The notes beneath the pieces are model-generated. The model saw only the letters and a list, made by a program, of their open reading frames with translations, did no database searches and had not been told where the DNA came from. Shown one piece after another: positions 1 through 6,809 of a stretch of DNA of 36,228 nucleotides (the first letter of the stretch is position 1; every line of letters begins with the position of its first letter). The stretch covers positions 1 through 36,228 of the forward strand of contig CAIQUZ010000010.1 of the NCBI GenBank assembly GCA_903875135.1. Direction: 5' to 3'. Both the position numbers and the translations under genes were made by a program. This stretch comes from an uncultured beta proteobacterium. Lineage in GTDB: Bacteria; Pseudomonadota; Gammaproteobacteria; Burkholderiales; Burkholderiaceae.

Positions 1-79
1 AATCGCACAGTCAATCGCACACCACGGATATTCAGCAACAAAGCATTGATTTGTATGTAATTTTAAAGAGGAGCAATTT

Positions 80-124
80 CTTTTAATCCGTTGGTCGCGA
101 GTTCGAATCTCGCCCGTCCTACCA
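80..124 (+). tRNA. 3' fragment of a tRNA, probably tRNA-Lys(UUU); candidate attachment-site remnant
   Basis: The segment reads as the 3' part of a tRNA: anticodon loop CTTTTAA (anticodon TTT), anticodon 3' strand TCCGT, a T-arm with stem GCGAG/CTCGC around loop TTCGAAT, acceptor 3' strand CCGTCCT, discriminator A and encoded CCA. The 5' half is absent: the bases before the loop (AATTT) do not pair with TCCGT, and no AGGACGG strand or D-arm lies about 75 bases upstream. A 3' tRNA end without its 5' half is the usual product of integrase-mediated insertion into a tRNA gene. The fragment alone should not be a functional tRNA. Confidence 0.75.
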
Positions 125-136
125 AATTAATAAAAG

Positions 137-169
137 GCTTTAAAGGCAATTGCTTTTAAAGCTTTTTTT
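137..169 (+). terminator. Rho-independent terminator after the tRNA fragment
   Basis: Arms GCTTTAAAGGC (137-147) and GCTTTTAAAGC (152-162) pair with one G-U wobble around loop AATT and are followed by seven T residues (163-169). It sits 12 bases after the tRNA CCA, as expected for a terminator carried over with the tRNA 3' end. Confidence 0.8.
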
Positions 170-231
170 CTTTTATAACGCTATGTATTGACTACTGTAT
201 ACCCCGTCAAGCGGACGGTTCAAAAAGATGC

Positions 232-267
232 TTGACTTATTGTATCCAATTAGATACAATAAGTCAA
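232..267 (+). promoter_or_regulatory. Promoter inside a perfect 15-bp inverted-repeat operator (toxin-antitoxin)
   Basis: TTGACTTATTGTATC (232-246) and GATACAATAAGTCAA (253-267) are exact reverse complements separated by six bases. The same stretch holds a near-consensus sigma-70 promoter: -35 TTGACT (232-237), a 17-base spacer and -10 TACAAT (255-260). A repressor dimer here would cover the whole core promoter, which fits autoregulation by the downstream antitoxin. The expected transcription start, about seven bases after the -10, falls on the ATG at 267. Confidence 0.75.
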
Positions 268-560
268 TGTCTTACTTTATTCAACAAACAGAATCATTTG
301 AAAAATGGCATGAATTAGTTAAAGATCAGAAAGCTAAAATTGCTATTGCACGACGTATTGAAAGAGCAGAGCATGGCAATTTAGGTGATGCTAAGACTTT
401 AGGTAGCGGCATTTCAGAGATGAGAGTTGATGTTGGAGCTGGTTATAGGATTTACTTTACCGTGCGTGAAAGAGTTATTGTCATTTTATTGGTTGGAGGA
501 ATAAAAAGTTCCCAACAATCGGATATAAAAAAAGCAATTCAGTTGGCTAAGGAGTTTTAA
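267..560 (+). CDS. RelE/HigB-type toxin of a type II toxin-antitoxin module
   Basis: This 97-residue protein resembles the phage-derived Gp49/HigB-like branch of the RelE/ParE superfamily (addiction module killer proteins), whose better known members are ribosome-dependent mRNA endonucleases. Family hallmarks are the central strand EMRVDVGAGYRIYF (51-64) and the C-terminal GGIKSSQ followed by DIKKA (78-90). I place the start at the ATG at 267. The in-frame ATG at 228 lies upstream of the -35 box, so it cannot be on a transcript from that promoter, and starting there would add 13 residues not typical of the family. No Shine-Dalgarno precedes 267, so translation may be leaderless. The antitoxin gene follows after three bases. 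The substrate is inferred from the family, not visible in the sequence. Confidence 0.85.
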   Translation: MSYFIQQTESFEKWHELVKDQKAKIAIARRIERAEHGNLGDAKTLGSGISEMRVDVGAGYRIYFTVRERVIVILLVGGIKSSQQSDIKKAIQLAKEF

Positions 561-563
561 ATT

Positions 564-851
564 ATGAACAAAACACAAAAACTAAAAGCATTTGATATCA
601 CACGCTATCTAGATAGTGAAGAAGCTATGGCTGAGTACTTGTCACAAGTCTTAGAAGATGGTGACAATGCTGAGCTCATTCGCGCTCTTGGTCACATAGC
701 CAAAGCCAAAGGTATGGCGACAGTTGCCAGAGAAGCTGGTTTAGGTCGTGAAAGTCTTTATAAAGCTTTATCAGAGGGTTCTCAACCAAGGTTTGATACC
801 ATATCAAAAGTAATAAATGCACTTGGTTTAAAAATGAGTGTTCACGCTTGA
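564..851 (+). CDS. HigA-like antitoxin, helix-turn-helix protein
   Basis: This 95-residue protein matches the addiction-module antidote family that accompanies Gp49/HigB-like toxins. Residues about 51-70 (MATVAREAGL then GRESLYKALS) form an XRE-type helix-turn-helix. The N-terminal half (ITRYLDSEEAMAEYL, 12-26) is typical of the family. Start choice is supported by AAGGAG at 549-554, which lies inside the end of the toxin gene. The toxin stop is three bases upstream, so the two are one transcription unit. It should neutralise the toxin and repress the operon through the inverted repeat at 232-267. The toxin-first order is the HigBA arrangement. Confidence 0.85.
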   Translation: MNKTQKLKAFDITRYLDSEEAMAEYLSQVLEDGDNAELIRALGHIAKAKGMATVAREAGLGRESLYKALSEGSQPRFDTISKVINALGLKMSVHA

Positions 852-888
852 ATCCATTTACTGATTCCCGTTTTGGACTAAAAAGCGC

Positions 889-1383
889 CTAGATTTTTTC
901 AGGTGAGATGCGAACAAGATTGTTTCGATGAAAATCGATTACACATTCATTATGTTGGTTAAAGCCCGAAGTATGCCAAGCCACAATTCCAAAACCTGGG
1001 TGTGAAGACGAGAGTCTTTTAGATAAGACAATAGATGAGGCAGTTAAGGTGTCGTTTTCATAAACATGATGATGAAATGTTAATTGATCAATCCCAAGAA
1101 AAGGCCCACCGCCCTCACTGAGGTCTTCTACACTGAGTCCAAAAACAGTATTTAAAACTAGAAAAGGATTGATCACAATCCCTGGGTGATTGTTAGACCG
1201 CGCATACTCCGCGTTGAAATAAAGAGGATTATAAGACAGGGTTAAGGTGGTAAATAATGAGTTGTCGCCACTATTGATAGTTCTACCCCAATGGTGTTTA
1301 AATGTTTGCCCAATTTCAAACTGCGGATATGTATGGCCTTTGCTTAATAAAAGCGCTTTTGATTGAAATTCATGCATCTCCAT
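889..1383 (-). CDS. MaoC-like hot-dog dehydratase resembling mesaconyl-CoA hydratase
   Basis: The 164-residue protein resembles MaoC-domain enoyl-CoA hydratases of the mesaconyl-CoA hydratase type (segments YNPLYFNAEYARS at 51-63, VINPFLVLNTVFGLSV at 70-85, YENDTL at 108-113). In active family members the first segment normally reads like NPxH, with His as half of the catalytic Asp/Asn-His dyad; here Tyr55 stands at the His position. It may therefore be a weak or inactive partner of the other MaoC protein in the operon (5740-6207). It is the last gene of the minus-strand operon, 35 bases after the IclR gene, and converges on the antitoxin gene. A hydratase on a CoA-linked branched dicarboxylate is inferred from context. 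Confidence 0.75.
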   Translation of the reverse strand: MEMHEFQSKALLLSKGHTYPQFEIGQTFKHHWGRTINSGDNSLFTTLTLSYNPLYFNAEYARSNNHPGIVINPFLVLNTVFGLSVEDLSEGGGPFLGIDQLTFHHHVYENDTLTASSIVLSKRLSSSHPGFGIVAWHTSGFNQHNECVIDFHRNNLVRISPEKI

Positions 1384-1418
1384 TTTATAAAACCTTTCAA
1401 TGTTTTTTGTTAAAAATA

Positions 1419-2195
1419 CTATAGTTGAATTTGGTAAGGCTCTAGGACTGACTGCATCATTTTCAAAAATTTGGTCTTATTTTTACGAATGACTTCAATC
1501 GAACCACCAATCCCAATGGCCATAACCGGTTGATGAAATTGTGTCGGTATATGCGTAGCAATCACGCCAGCTTTAGGATTCACTGAACCTTCGGTATAAG
1601 CATATCCCTGATGACGAATCTTATCCAACTCAAAGATTAATTTTTCAGAGTCTATTCGTTTATGAGAGGTGGTTTCAGAAGCATAAATTTTTCGATATAA
1701 ATTCATGACTTCAACATCCGATTTATAACTTAAGATAATTCTTCCAATCGCTGAATTACATAGAGGGCGTAATGAGCCGGGCTTAAGGTACCAAGGTAAG
1801 TTCGATTGTTTAGGTTGCATGACGTATACATACTGAGCATATATATCATTTTGTAATCCAATAATGACAGATTGGCCACTTTTTTTGTGCAAGTCATTAA
1901 CAATTTGAGAAAGGCTGGCCCCACTAAATAGTTCATCAGATAACCAACCACCCAATAAAGAAACTCTCATTGTTGGGTAATATGTTCTCTCAACGCGGTT
2001 ATATTGAAGATATCGAAGTAAAGTTAAACTTTTTAATAATGCTGATGTACTTGACTGAGGGTAGCCTAAGCCATTAACGATGTCATTGACAGAAGCTGGC
2101 TCCTGATTCTCCACAAAATACTCAAAAATTTCTAAGACGCGTTTGGCCGATTTAACGATGGGCTCATCATCCTGCCCTTTTTTAGTTGAAGCCAT
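1419..2195 (-). CDS. IclR-family transcriptional regulator
   Basis: The 258-residue protein has IclR architecture: an N-terminal winged helix-turn-helix (about 14-75, including VNDIVNGLGYPQSSTSALL) and a C-terminal effector-binding domain (about 90-250, with the family-typical stretch GYAYTEGSVNPKAGVIA and, near the end, MAIGIGGS). IclR proteins usually regulate an adjacent catabolic operon in response to an acid intermediate. It lies inside the minus-strand operon, 11 bases after the GlmL/MutL gene, so it probably controls both its own operon and the divergent mutase genes. A candidate operator is the imperfect palindrome at 6280-6295. The effector is unknown; a dicarboxylate or CoA ester of the pathway is a guess. 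Confidence 0.88.
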   Translation of the reverse strand: MASTKKGQDDEPIVKSAKRVLEIFEYFVENQEPASVNDIVNGLGYPQSSTSALLKSLTLLRYLQYNRVERTYYPTMRVSLLGGWLSDELFSGASLSQIVNDLHKKSGQSVIIGLQNDIYAQYVYVMQPKQSNLPWYLKPGSLRPLCNSAIGRIILSYKSDVEVMNLYRKIYASETTSHKRIDSEKLIFELDKIRHQGYAYTEGSVNPKAGVIATHIPTQFHQPVMAIGIGGSIEVIRKNKTKFLKMMQSVLEPYQIQL

Positions 2196-2206
2196 GGCAA
2201 TTCTCG

Positions 2207-3592
2207 TTAGACATTCGTTTTTAATGCTTTCTTTGCAACTTTCAGTGCCACGGATGGATTGATCTCTGCAAGTAATCCTATCGCAAACAGGCAGTATTGA
2301 CTATCTATAAACATTTGAGGTTCTTTGGGGCGAAGCGAATTAGGTATATTTGCATCAAAAAGAGCACCTTTGAGAATTTCAAAGCCATGTTTCCCATGAG
2401 TAAATACGCCGCCCGTTCCAATTAATATTTTTGTAAAAGTAAAATCTTTACCCGTTTGCTGCCTTACTTTACCATCCACAAAATGAACCTCTTCAAATGT
2501 GCCTGCATGCCGAGATATGGCAATTTCTGTGGCACTTCTTGCCAAACCAAGGTCAATTAATTCTTCATCAGAATTCGTTGGTACCATTCTGGGCATCTCT
2601 GTGATTTTATGAAGATGCTCTGCAATGTTTACTTGATCCCTTGTTAATCGGGCATATTGTGCAATTTTATCTTCACCAACCATCTCTAAAATGGTTAAAG
2701 CATTATGTCGAATACCAAGGTCCCCTTCTACTGTTCTTTTTGCCCGAGGTTCAACCAACCCTTTTATAGAAGTGTTGATGGATGATACGGGATTCGACAC
2801 GGAATGAAGGTCAGTGGTGGCGCCTCCCACATCGACGATAATGATATCTCCCAAGCCAGATTCCTCTTTTGTCCCATCAGCAATTAGCTCTGCAGCTTTT
2901 AGAACTGCCATAGGGGTTGGCATTAATACACTTCCAACAAATGATTGGGCTTTATCTAAACCTTTGGCCTTAATAATTTCTTTCATAAATACTTCTCTAA
3001 TTGCTTTTCTGGCGGGCTCAACATTAATCACGTCGACTTGTGGAAGGACATTTTCAGTAACAATCACCTCAATCTGCGCATCACTTAATATTTGAGCTAC
3101 CATCTGCGCTACTTTTTTATTACCTGCTATGACTACTGGAACCTTTAGGCCACTTTGCGCAATTAATTGGGCGTTTTCTAATATGACCGCTGAATTTCCA
3201 CCATCAGTCCCACCAGATAAAAGAATCATATCTGGCGCAATTTTTTTAATTTTTATGAGATCGTTTTGATCAAGGCCATATGAAAATACATCAATCACCT
3301 TAGCCCCCGCGCCGAGAGAAGATCGTTTGGCAGCTTCAGCGGTTAGTTCTTTAACAAAACCTACGGCAACCATTCTCAGCCCACCACCTGCGCTACTGCA
3401 AGCTAGCTTATGATCAAACTCAAGTTTTCCACAACCCTGATAAAGAATAGCAAGTGCTTCGTTAAGCCCCACCATTAAATCATCGACTGTCGTAGGCGCC
3501 TGACTTCTTCCAATAATAGTCGCATCTTCGATATGAATGGCGACCAACTTGGTATAGGTGCTACCAAAATCAATCATTAAAGCATTAGTCAT
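2207..3592 (-). CDS. glmL: GlmL/MutL-family ATPase, reactivating chaperone of a B12-dependent mutase
   Basis: The 461-residue protein is a member of the glutamate mutase MutL/GlmL family, actin-like ASKHA ATPases thought to reactivate adenosylcobalamin mutases by replacing damaged cofactor. Visible motifs are phosphate-1 MIDFGSTYTK at the N-terminus, LLSGGTDGGNS near the middle, phosphate-2 IIIVDVGGATTDLHS, and the adenosine motif ILIGTGGVFTHG near the C-terminus. Length is normal for the family. It is unrelated to the DNA mismatch-repair protein also called MutL. Its start overlaps the end of the lyase gene by eight bases, indicating coupled translation. The mutase subunits themselves are on the opposite strand at 6365-8258. 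Confidence 0.92.
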   Translation of the reverse strand: MTNALMIDFGSTYTKLVAIHIEDATIIGRSQAPTTVDDLMVGLNEALAILYQGCGKLEFDHKLACSSAGGGLRMVAVGFVKELTAEAAKRSSLGAGAKVIDVFSYGLDQNDLIKIKKIAPDMILLSGGTDGGNSAVILENAQLIAQSGLKVPVVIAGNKKVAQMVAQILSDAQIEVIVTENVLPQVDVINVEPARKAIREVFMKEIIKAKGLDKAQSFVGSVLMPTPMAVLKAAELIADGTKEESGLGDIIIVDVGGATTDLHSVSNPVSSINTSIKGLVEPRAKRTVEGDLGIRHNALTILEMVGEDKIAQYARLTRDQVNIAEHLHKITEMPRMVPTNSDEELIDLGLARSATEIAISRHAGTFEEVHFVDGKVRQQTGKDFTFTKILIGTGGVFTHGKHGFEILKGALFDANIPNSLRPKEPQMFIDSQYCLFAIGLLAEINPSVALKVAKKALKTNV

Positions 3593-4508
3593 TCGTCATT
3601 CCATAAAGTTTGGCCTTATCGATTACTTGCTGAACCATACGAATACTTGCAGCATCAATCATGGCTCCGTCAATCTTAACAGCCCCATCTCCTTTAGCCA
3701 GCGCAATGTCATAAACTTCAATCAACTTTTGCGCTTTCAAAATCTCCACAGGGTCTGGCGAGAAAGTTTTTTGTGCTATTTCAATTTGAGATGGGTGTAT
3801 AGCCCATTTCCCAACCATCCCTAAAATAGAGGCGTATTCAGCTTCTCTTTTATATCCTGAGATGTTGCTAAAGTCTGGAAACGGACCATCGACAGCATCT
3901 AGTCCATGTGCTTGAGCAGCTATAGTCATTTTAAATCGCGCATAATGCCAAATATCTCCCGGATAAGGATTTTCTCCGCCAATATACCGCGCATCAATTC
4001 CGTGACTTGCAGAATAATCGCCCATCCCAAAAATCAAACACTCTAGACGCTCGCTAGCACCTGCAATCGCATCAACATTCATTAATCCAGCAACATCCTC
4101 AATTAATATTTCTAAACCAATACCATTCGGAGGTAACTGTAGTTTTTTCTCTAATTGATGAAGTAAAGTATCCACAAAATAAACGTCCGCGACACTTCTA
4201 ACTTTGGTTAACATAAGCGTATCAATATTATTTTTTGCACCCTCAATGACTTCAATGACATCGCCATAACACCACTCGGTTGTGCAATCATTAATTCTTA
4301 CGCAACGAACTTTACCAGTCCAATCTAATTGATTGAGTGCATCAACGACCATCTTTCTAGCGTCAACTTTAGCATTTGGTGCAACGGCATCTTCAAGGTC
4401 TAAAAACACATGATCCACGGCCAATGAAGAAGCTTTTTTCAGCATTTTGACGCTACTACCTGGGACGGCTAATTGACAGCGGCGAGGTCTTTTTTTAATT
4501 TTTTGCAT
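3585..4508 (-). CDS. HpcH/HpaI (CitE-like) lyase, malyl-/citramalyl-CoA lyase type
   Basis: The 307-residue protein has the CitE/malyl-CoA lyase TIM barrel. Seen are FLDLEDAVAP (35-44), the substrate Arg in VRIND (70-74), Mg-ligand candidates Glu137 (LIEDVAG) and Asp164 (FGMGDYSAS), and the C-terminal KWAIHPSQI (234-242). Family members cleave 3-hydroxyacyl-CoA dicarboxylates reversibly, for example malyl-CoA, methylmalyl-CoA or citramalyl-CoA, into an acyl-CoA plus glyoxylate or pyruvate. Flanked by a CoA transferase and the mutase chaperone and preceded by a MaoC hydratase, it most likely does the final C-C cleavage of the pathway. The exact substrate cannot be read from the sequence. It starts 14 bases after the CoA transferase stop and runs into the next gene by eight bases. 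Confidence 0.9.
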   Translation of the reverse strand: MQKIKKRPRRCQLAVPGSSVKMLKKASSLAVDHVFLDLEDAVAPNAKVDARKMVVDALNQLDWTGKVRCVRINDCTTEWCYGDVIEVIEGAKNNIDTLMLTKVRSVADVYFVDTLLHQLEKKLQLPPNGIGLEILIEDVAGLMNVDAIAGASERLECLIFGMGDYSASHGIDARYIGGENPYPGDIWHYARFKMTIAAQAHGLDAVDGPFPDFSNISGYKREAEYASILGMVGKWAIHPSQIEIAQKTFSPDPVEILKAQKLIEVYDIALAKGDGAVKIDGAMIDAASIRMVQQVIDKAKLYGMTND

Positions 4509-4522
4509 CTCAATTATTTTCC

Positions 4523-5740
4523 TTATTTAATAATATTATTTTTCTTGAAAAAAGCAATTTCATTGGAACTGTATCCTGCATATAATAAAATTTCATCCGT
4601 ATCCTCTCCTAAGAATGCTGCTCGTCGAGAAACTCCACCCTGCGTTTTGGTCATTCTGATTGGTGTACCAGTGATTTGAATATTGCCAAAACCTGGTTGT
4701 TCAACGGTCGGTAACATGTCTCGTATTTTAGTGTGTGGGTCTGAAAAGATTTCATCTACTCGATTAACGGGACCAAACGGAAGTAAACCTCCTAGCCTAG
4801 CAGTTAGTTCTTTTTTAGTTAAGTTTTTAGTCCAATCGCTGACTAATTCAATCGTTTTTTTACTGTTCTGGATACGAGCCAAATTTGTCGAATAATCTGG
4901 ATGATCAATCAGATCTTTTCGTTCCATACAATTTAATAAATCAATCCAAAAATGATCTTTAGGGCAGGCAATAGAAATCCATCCATCTTTTGCCGGGAAA
5001 ATTCCGAACGGGCAAAGAAGTGGATGGGAGTTGCCTTCAGGTTCTGCAATGACGCCACTGACACTGTATTGATGAACGATTCTTTCACACAAAGCTAAGA
5101 CACCATCATACATAGCTACATCAACAAATTGACCCTCTCCTGTTTTTTGCGCATGATGTAAAGCGGATAAAATTCCTACCGCGGAAAATAATGCTGGAAC
5201 AATATCCCCAACACCAGGACCAATTTTGATCGGTGTATCACGATTAATACCCGTAATGCCTGTGATTCCACCCATCGCTTGGGCAACCACATCAAATGAT
5301 GGCCACTGCGCATATGGGCTTTGTCCAGTTCTAGGATCTCCAAACCCCCTCACCGCAGCATAGATTAATTTGGGATTTATTTTATGAAGGCTTTCATAAG
5401 ACAATCCCAATCTATCCATGACACCCACTCTATAGTTCTCAACAATCACATCAGCATCTTTAGCTAAGCGACGGATCATCTCGGCACCTTCTGATGTTTT
5501 AAGATCAATCGCTATGGATAATTTATTACGATTAATGCTTTGATGGTATCCACCAAAGGGCATAGACGTTTTAGAAATGTTGAGTTGGCGTGTCATGTCA
5601 CCATTCTCGATAGGTTCAACTTTGATAATCGTTGCACCTTGATCACCCAGTACCATTGTGCAATATGGGCCCGCTAACATCATGGTCAAGTCAATGACAA
5701 TTACACCCTCTAATGATCCGTTTTTAACTGGACTATCCAT
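4523..5740 (-). CDS. CaiB/BaiF family III CoA transferase
   Basis: The 405-residue protein has the family III fold signatures: VIDLTMMLAGPYCTMVLGDQG (15-35), KVEPIENGD (40-48), VENYRVGVMDRLG (100-112), and Asp179 in GPGVGDIVPAL at the position of the catalytic Asp that forms the aspartyl-CoA anhydride in formyl-CoA transferase. These enzymes move CoA between carboxylic acids, including succinyl-CoA:mesaconate or citramalate pairs. Given the hydratase directly upstream (TAATG overlap of stop and start) and the CitE-type lyase downstream, it probably activates the dicarboxylate that is then hydrated and cleaved, or moves CoA within the acid as Mct does in the hydroxypropionate cycle. The substrate assignment is inference. 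Confidence 0.9.
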   Translation of the reverse strand: MDSPVKNGSLEGVIVIDLTMMLAGPYCTMVLGDQGATIIKVEPIENGDMTRQLNISKTSMPFGGYHQSINRNKLSIAIDLKTSEGAEMIRRLAKDADVIVENYRVGVMDRLGLSYESLHKINPKLIYAAVRGFGDPRTGQSPYAQWPSFDVVAQAMGGITGITGINRDTPIKIGPGVGDIVPALFSAVGILSALHHAQKTGEGQFVDVAMYDGVLALCERIVHQYSVSGVIAEPEGNSHPLLCPFGIFPAKDGWISIACPKDHFWIDLLNCMERKDLIDHPDYSTNLARIQNSKKTIELVSDWTKNLTKKELTARLGGLLPFGPVNRVDEIFSDPHTKIRDMLPTVEQPGFGNIQITGTPIRMTKTQGGVSRRAAFLGEDTDEILLYAGYSSNEIAFFKKNNIIK

Positions 5741-6207
5741 TAAGCTGACCTTTTTTTAACAAGCACCCATCTCTCGGCTTGAAAAACTATGACATTGTTT
5801 TGGTTGATCCCATAATGCTCGAAATGAATCACCCCGGATGTCAGCGACTCCGTATCAGAATCTTGTTTATCGAGCACCTTGCTATAAGCATATAAAGTAT
5901 CTCCATGAAACACAGGAGCCTTAAGACGGATTTTATCCATTCGTAATTCACGGATAGCATTTTCAGCAGTATCTTGCATCGTCAATCCAATCACCGTCGC
6001 AATCGTCACTCCACCGAAAGTAACCCGCTGCGGAAAAATAGCGCTACTCGATTGCATCTTGTGTTCGTTAAAATGTTCTGCGGCAGTATTCATTACTTGA
6101 AGCGTGGTTGCCACATTGTCATACTCCATAATTGTTTTACCACGAGCATGGCGATATATATCTCCAGGCGTAAAGTCCTCATAAAATCCATTTGACGTTC
6201 TATCCAC
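5740..6207 (-). CDS. MaoC-like hot-dog dehydratase, candidate hydratase of the pathway
   Basis: The 155-residue protein is a single hot-dog MaoC domain (N-terminal EDFTPGDIYRHARGKTI at 10-26, typical of MaoC hydratases). Asn40 and His45 lie in the helix MNTAAEHFNEH (39-49), where the catalytic dyad is expected. HGDTLYAYSKVL (106-117) is the conserved family strand. Unlike the paralogue at 889-1383 it keeps the His. It is the first gene of the minus-strand operon, and its stop overlaps the CoA transferase ATG by one base. It probably hydrates the double bond of a branched dicarboxylyl-CoA to give the 3-hydroxyacyl-CoA used by the lyase. Confidence 0.85.
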   Translation of the reverse strand: MDRTSNGFYEDFTPGDIYRHARGKTIMEYDNVATTLQVMNTAAEHFNEHKMQSSSAIFPQRVTFGGVTIATVIGLTMQDTAENAIRELRMDKIRLKAPVFHGDTLYAYSKVLDKQDSDTESLTSGVIHFEHYGINQNNVIVFQAERWVLVKKRSA

Positions 6208-6279
6208 AATTATTCCTCCTTTTTTAGTTTAATAATTATCAAGACTAAAACATAGACAATTACGCAGATATATTTTTAT

Positions 6280-6295
6280 TATCATATATGTGATA
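6280..6295. promoter_or_regulatory. Imperfect palindrome between the divergent mutase-pathway operons, candidate IclR operator
   Basis: TATCATATATGTGATA has half-sites matching at seven of eight positions about its centre. It lies midway in the 157-base gap between the minus operon (start 6207) and the plus operon (start 6365). The gap is very AT-rich. A shared operator for the operon's IclR protein is plausible. I could not pick out a confident -35/-10 pair on either strand. Confidence 0.35.
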
Positions 6296-6364
6296 TGTAA
6301 ATGATGTGGATTTTTCTGACTCATTCATTGGTATTATCAAAAGAAGTTAATCATTACCTAATTT

Positions 6365-6784
6365 ATGGAACCAAAAAAACTCATCATTGGCGTGCTAATG
6401 GATAACCATAATCTTGGTGTTCGGGTACTTCAACCATTCTTGGAGAAGGCGGGCTTCAATGTTATTTATATTGGCGCAAGACTGAGTCAAGAAGATTTTT
6501 TGAGGGCTGCGTTAGAAACTGCCGCCGATGCCGTATTAGTGTCTTCTTCAGGAGGGCATGCTGAAATCGATGCAAAGGGTATGCGAGATAAATTTTTTGA
6601 AGCAGGTCTAGATAAAGTACCTTTGTATATCGGCGGTAATTTAGTGGTTGGTAAGCAAACTCGTCCATGGACGGAGGTGGAAAAAACATTTAAGGATATG
6701 GGGTTTGCTAGGGTATACAACTCTACTGTTCCATTAGAACAAATTATTAAAGAATTTAAAGAGGATTTATACCAGAACTCTTGA
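6365..6784 (+). CDS. B12-binding small subunit of a glutamate-mutase-like enzyme (GlmS/MutS type)
   Basis: The 139-residue protein is a complete B12-binding Rossmann-like domain. Asp13, His15 and Gly18 form the DxHxxG signature in which His replaces the lower ligand of cobalamin (base-off, His-on). VSSSGGHAEID (59-69) and YIGGNLVVGKQ (88-98) match the second and third cobalamin contacts of GlmS and MamA. Length equals free-standing S subunits (about 137). No good Shine-Dalgarno precedes the ATG, but no better start exists. The large subunit follows after 25 bases. Because that subunit's substrate site departs from glutamate mutase, I do not assign glmS as a functional name. Confidence 0.93.
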   Translation: MEPKKLIIGVLMDNHNLGVRVLQPFLEKAGFNVIYIGARLSQEDFLRAALETAADAVLVSSSGGHAEIDAKGMRDKFFEAGLDKVPLYIGGNLVVGKQTRPWTEVEKTFKDMGFARVYNSTVPLEQIIKEFKEDLYQNS

Positions 6785-6809
6785 TCAATGAAATAAAAAG
6801 GATTTAGAA

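Noticed and set aside
1..79. Short direct repeat AATCGCACA at 1-9 and 14-22, as an integrase arm site or array
   Set aside because: Only two copies are seen, at the window edge, with no further repeats; too little to call.
228..266. Upstream in-frame ATG as start of the toxin gene
   Set aside because: It lies before the -35 box and inside the operator region, and the added 13 residues are encoded by the inverted repeat itself.
852..888. Terminator between the antitoxin and the MaoC gene
   Set aside because: AAAAAG and a T-run flank only a weak, short stem, not a convincing hairpin.
2814..3095. Open frame opposite the GlmL/MutL gene
   Set aside because: It is antisense to a clearly conserved protein and has a low-complexity, Ser/Thr/Ile-rich translation typical of shadow frames.
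2207..3592. DNA mismatch-repair MutL
   Set aside because: The protein has actin-like ATPase motifs of the glutamate mutase chaperone family and none of the GHKL motifs of mismatch-repair MutL.
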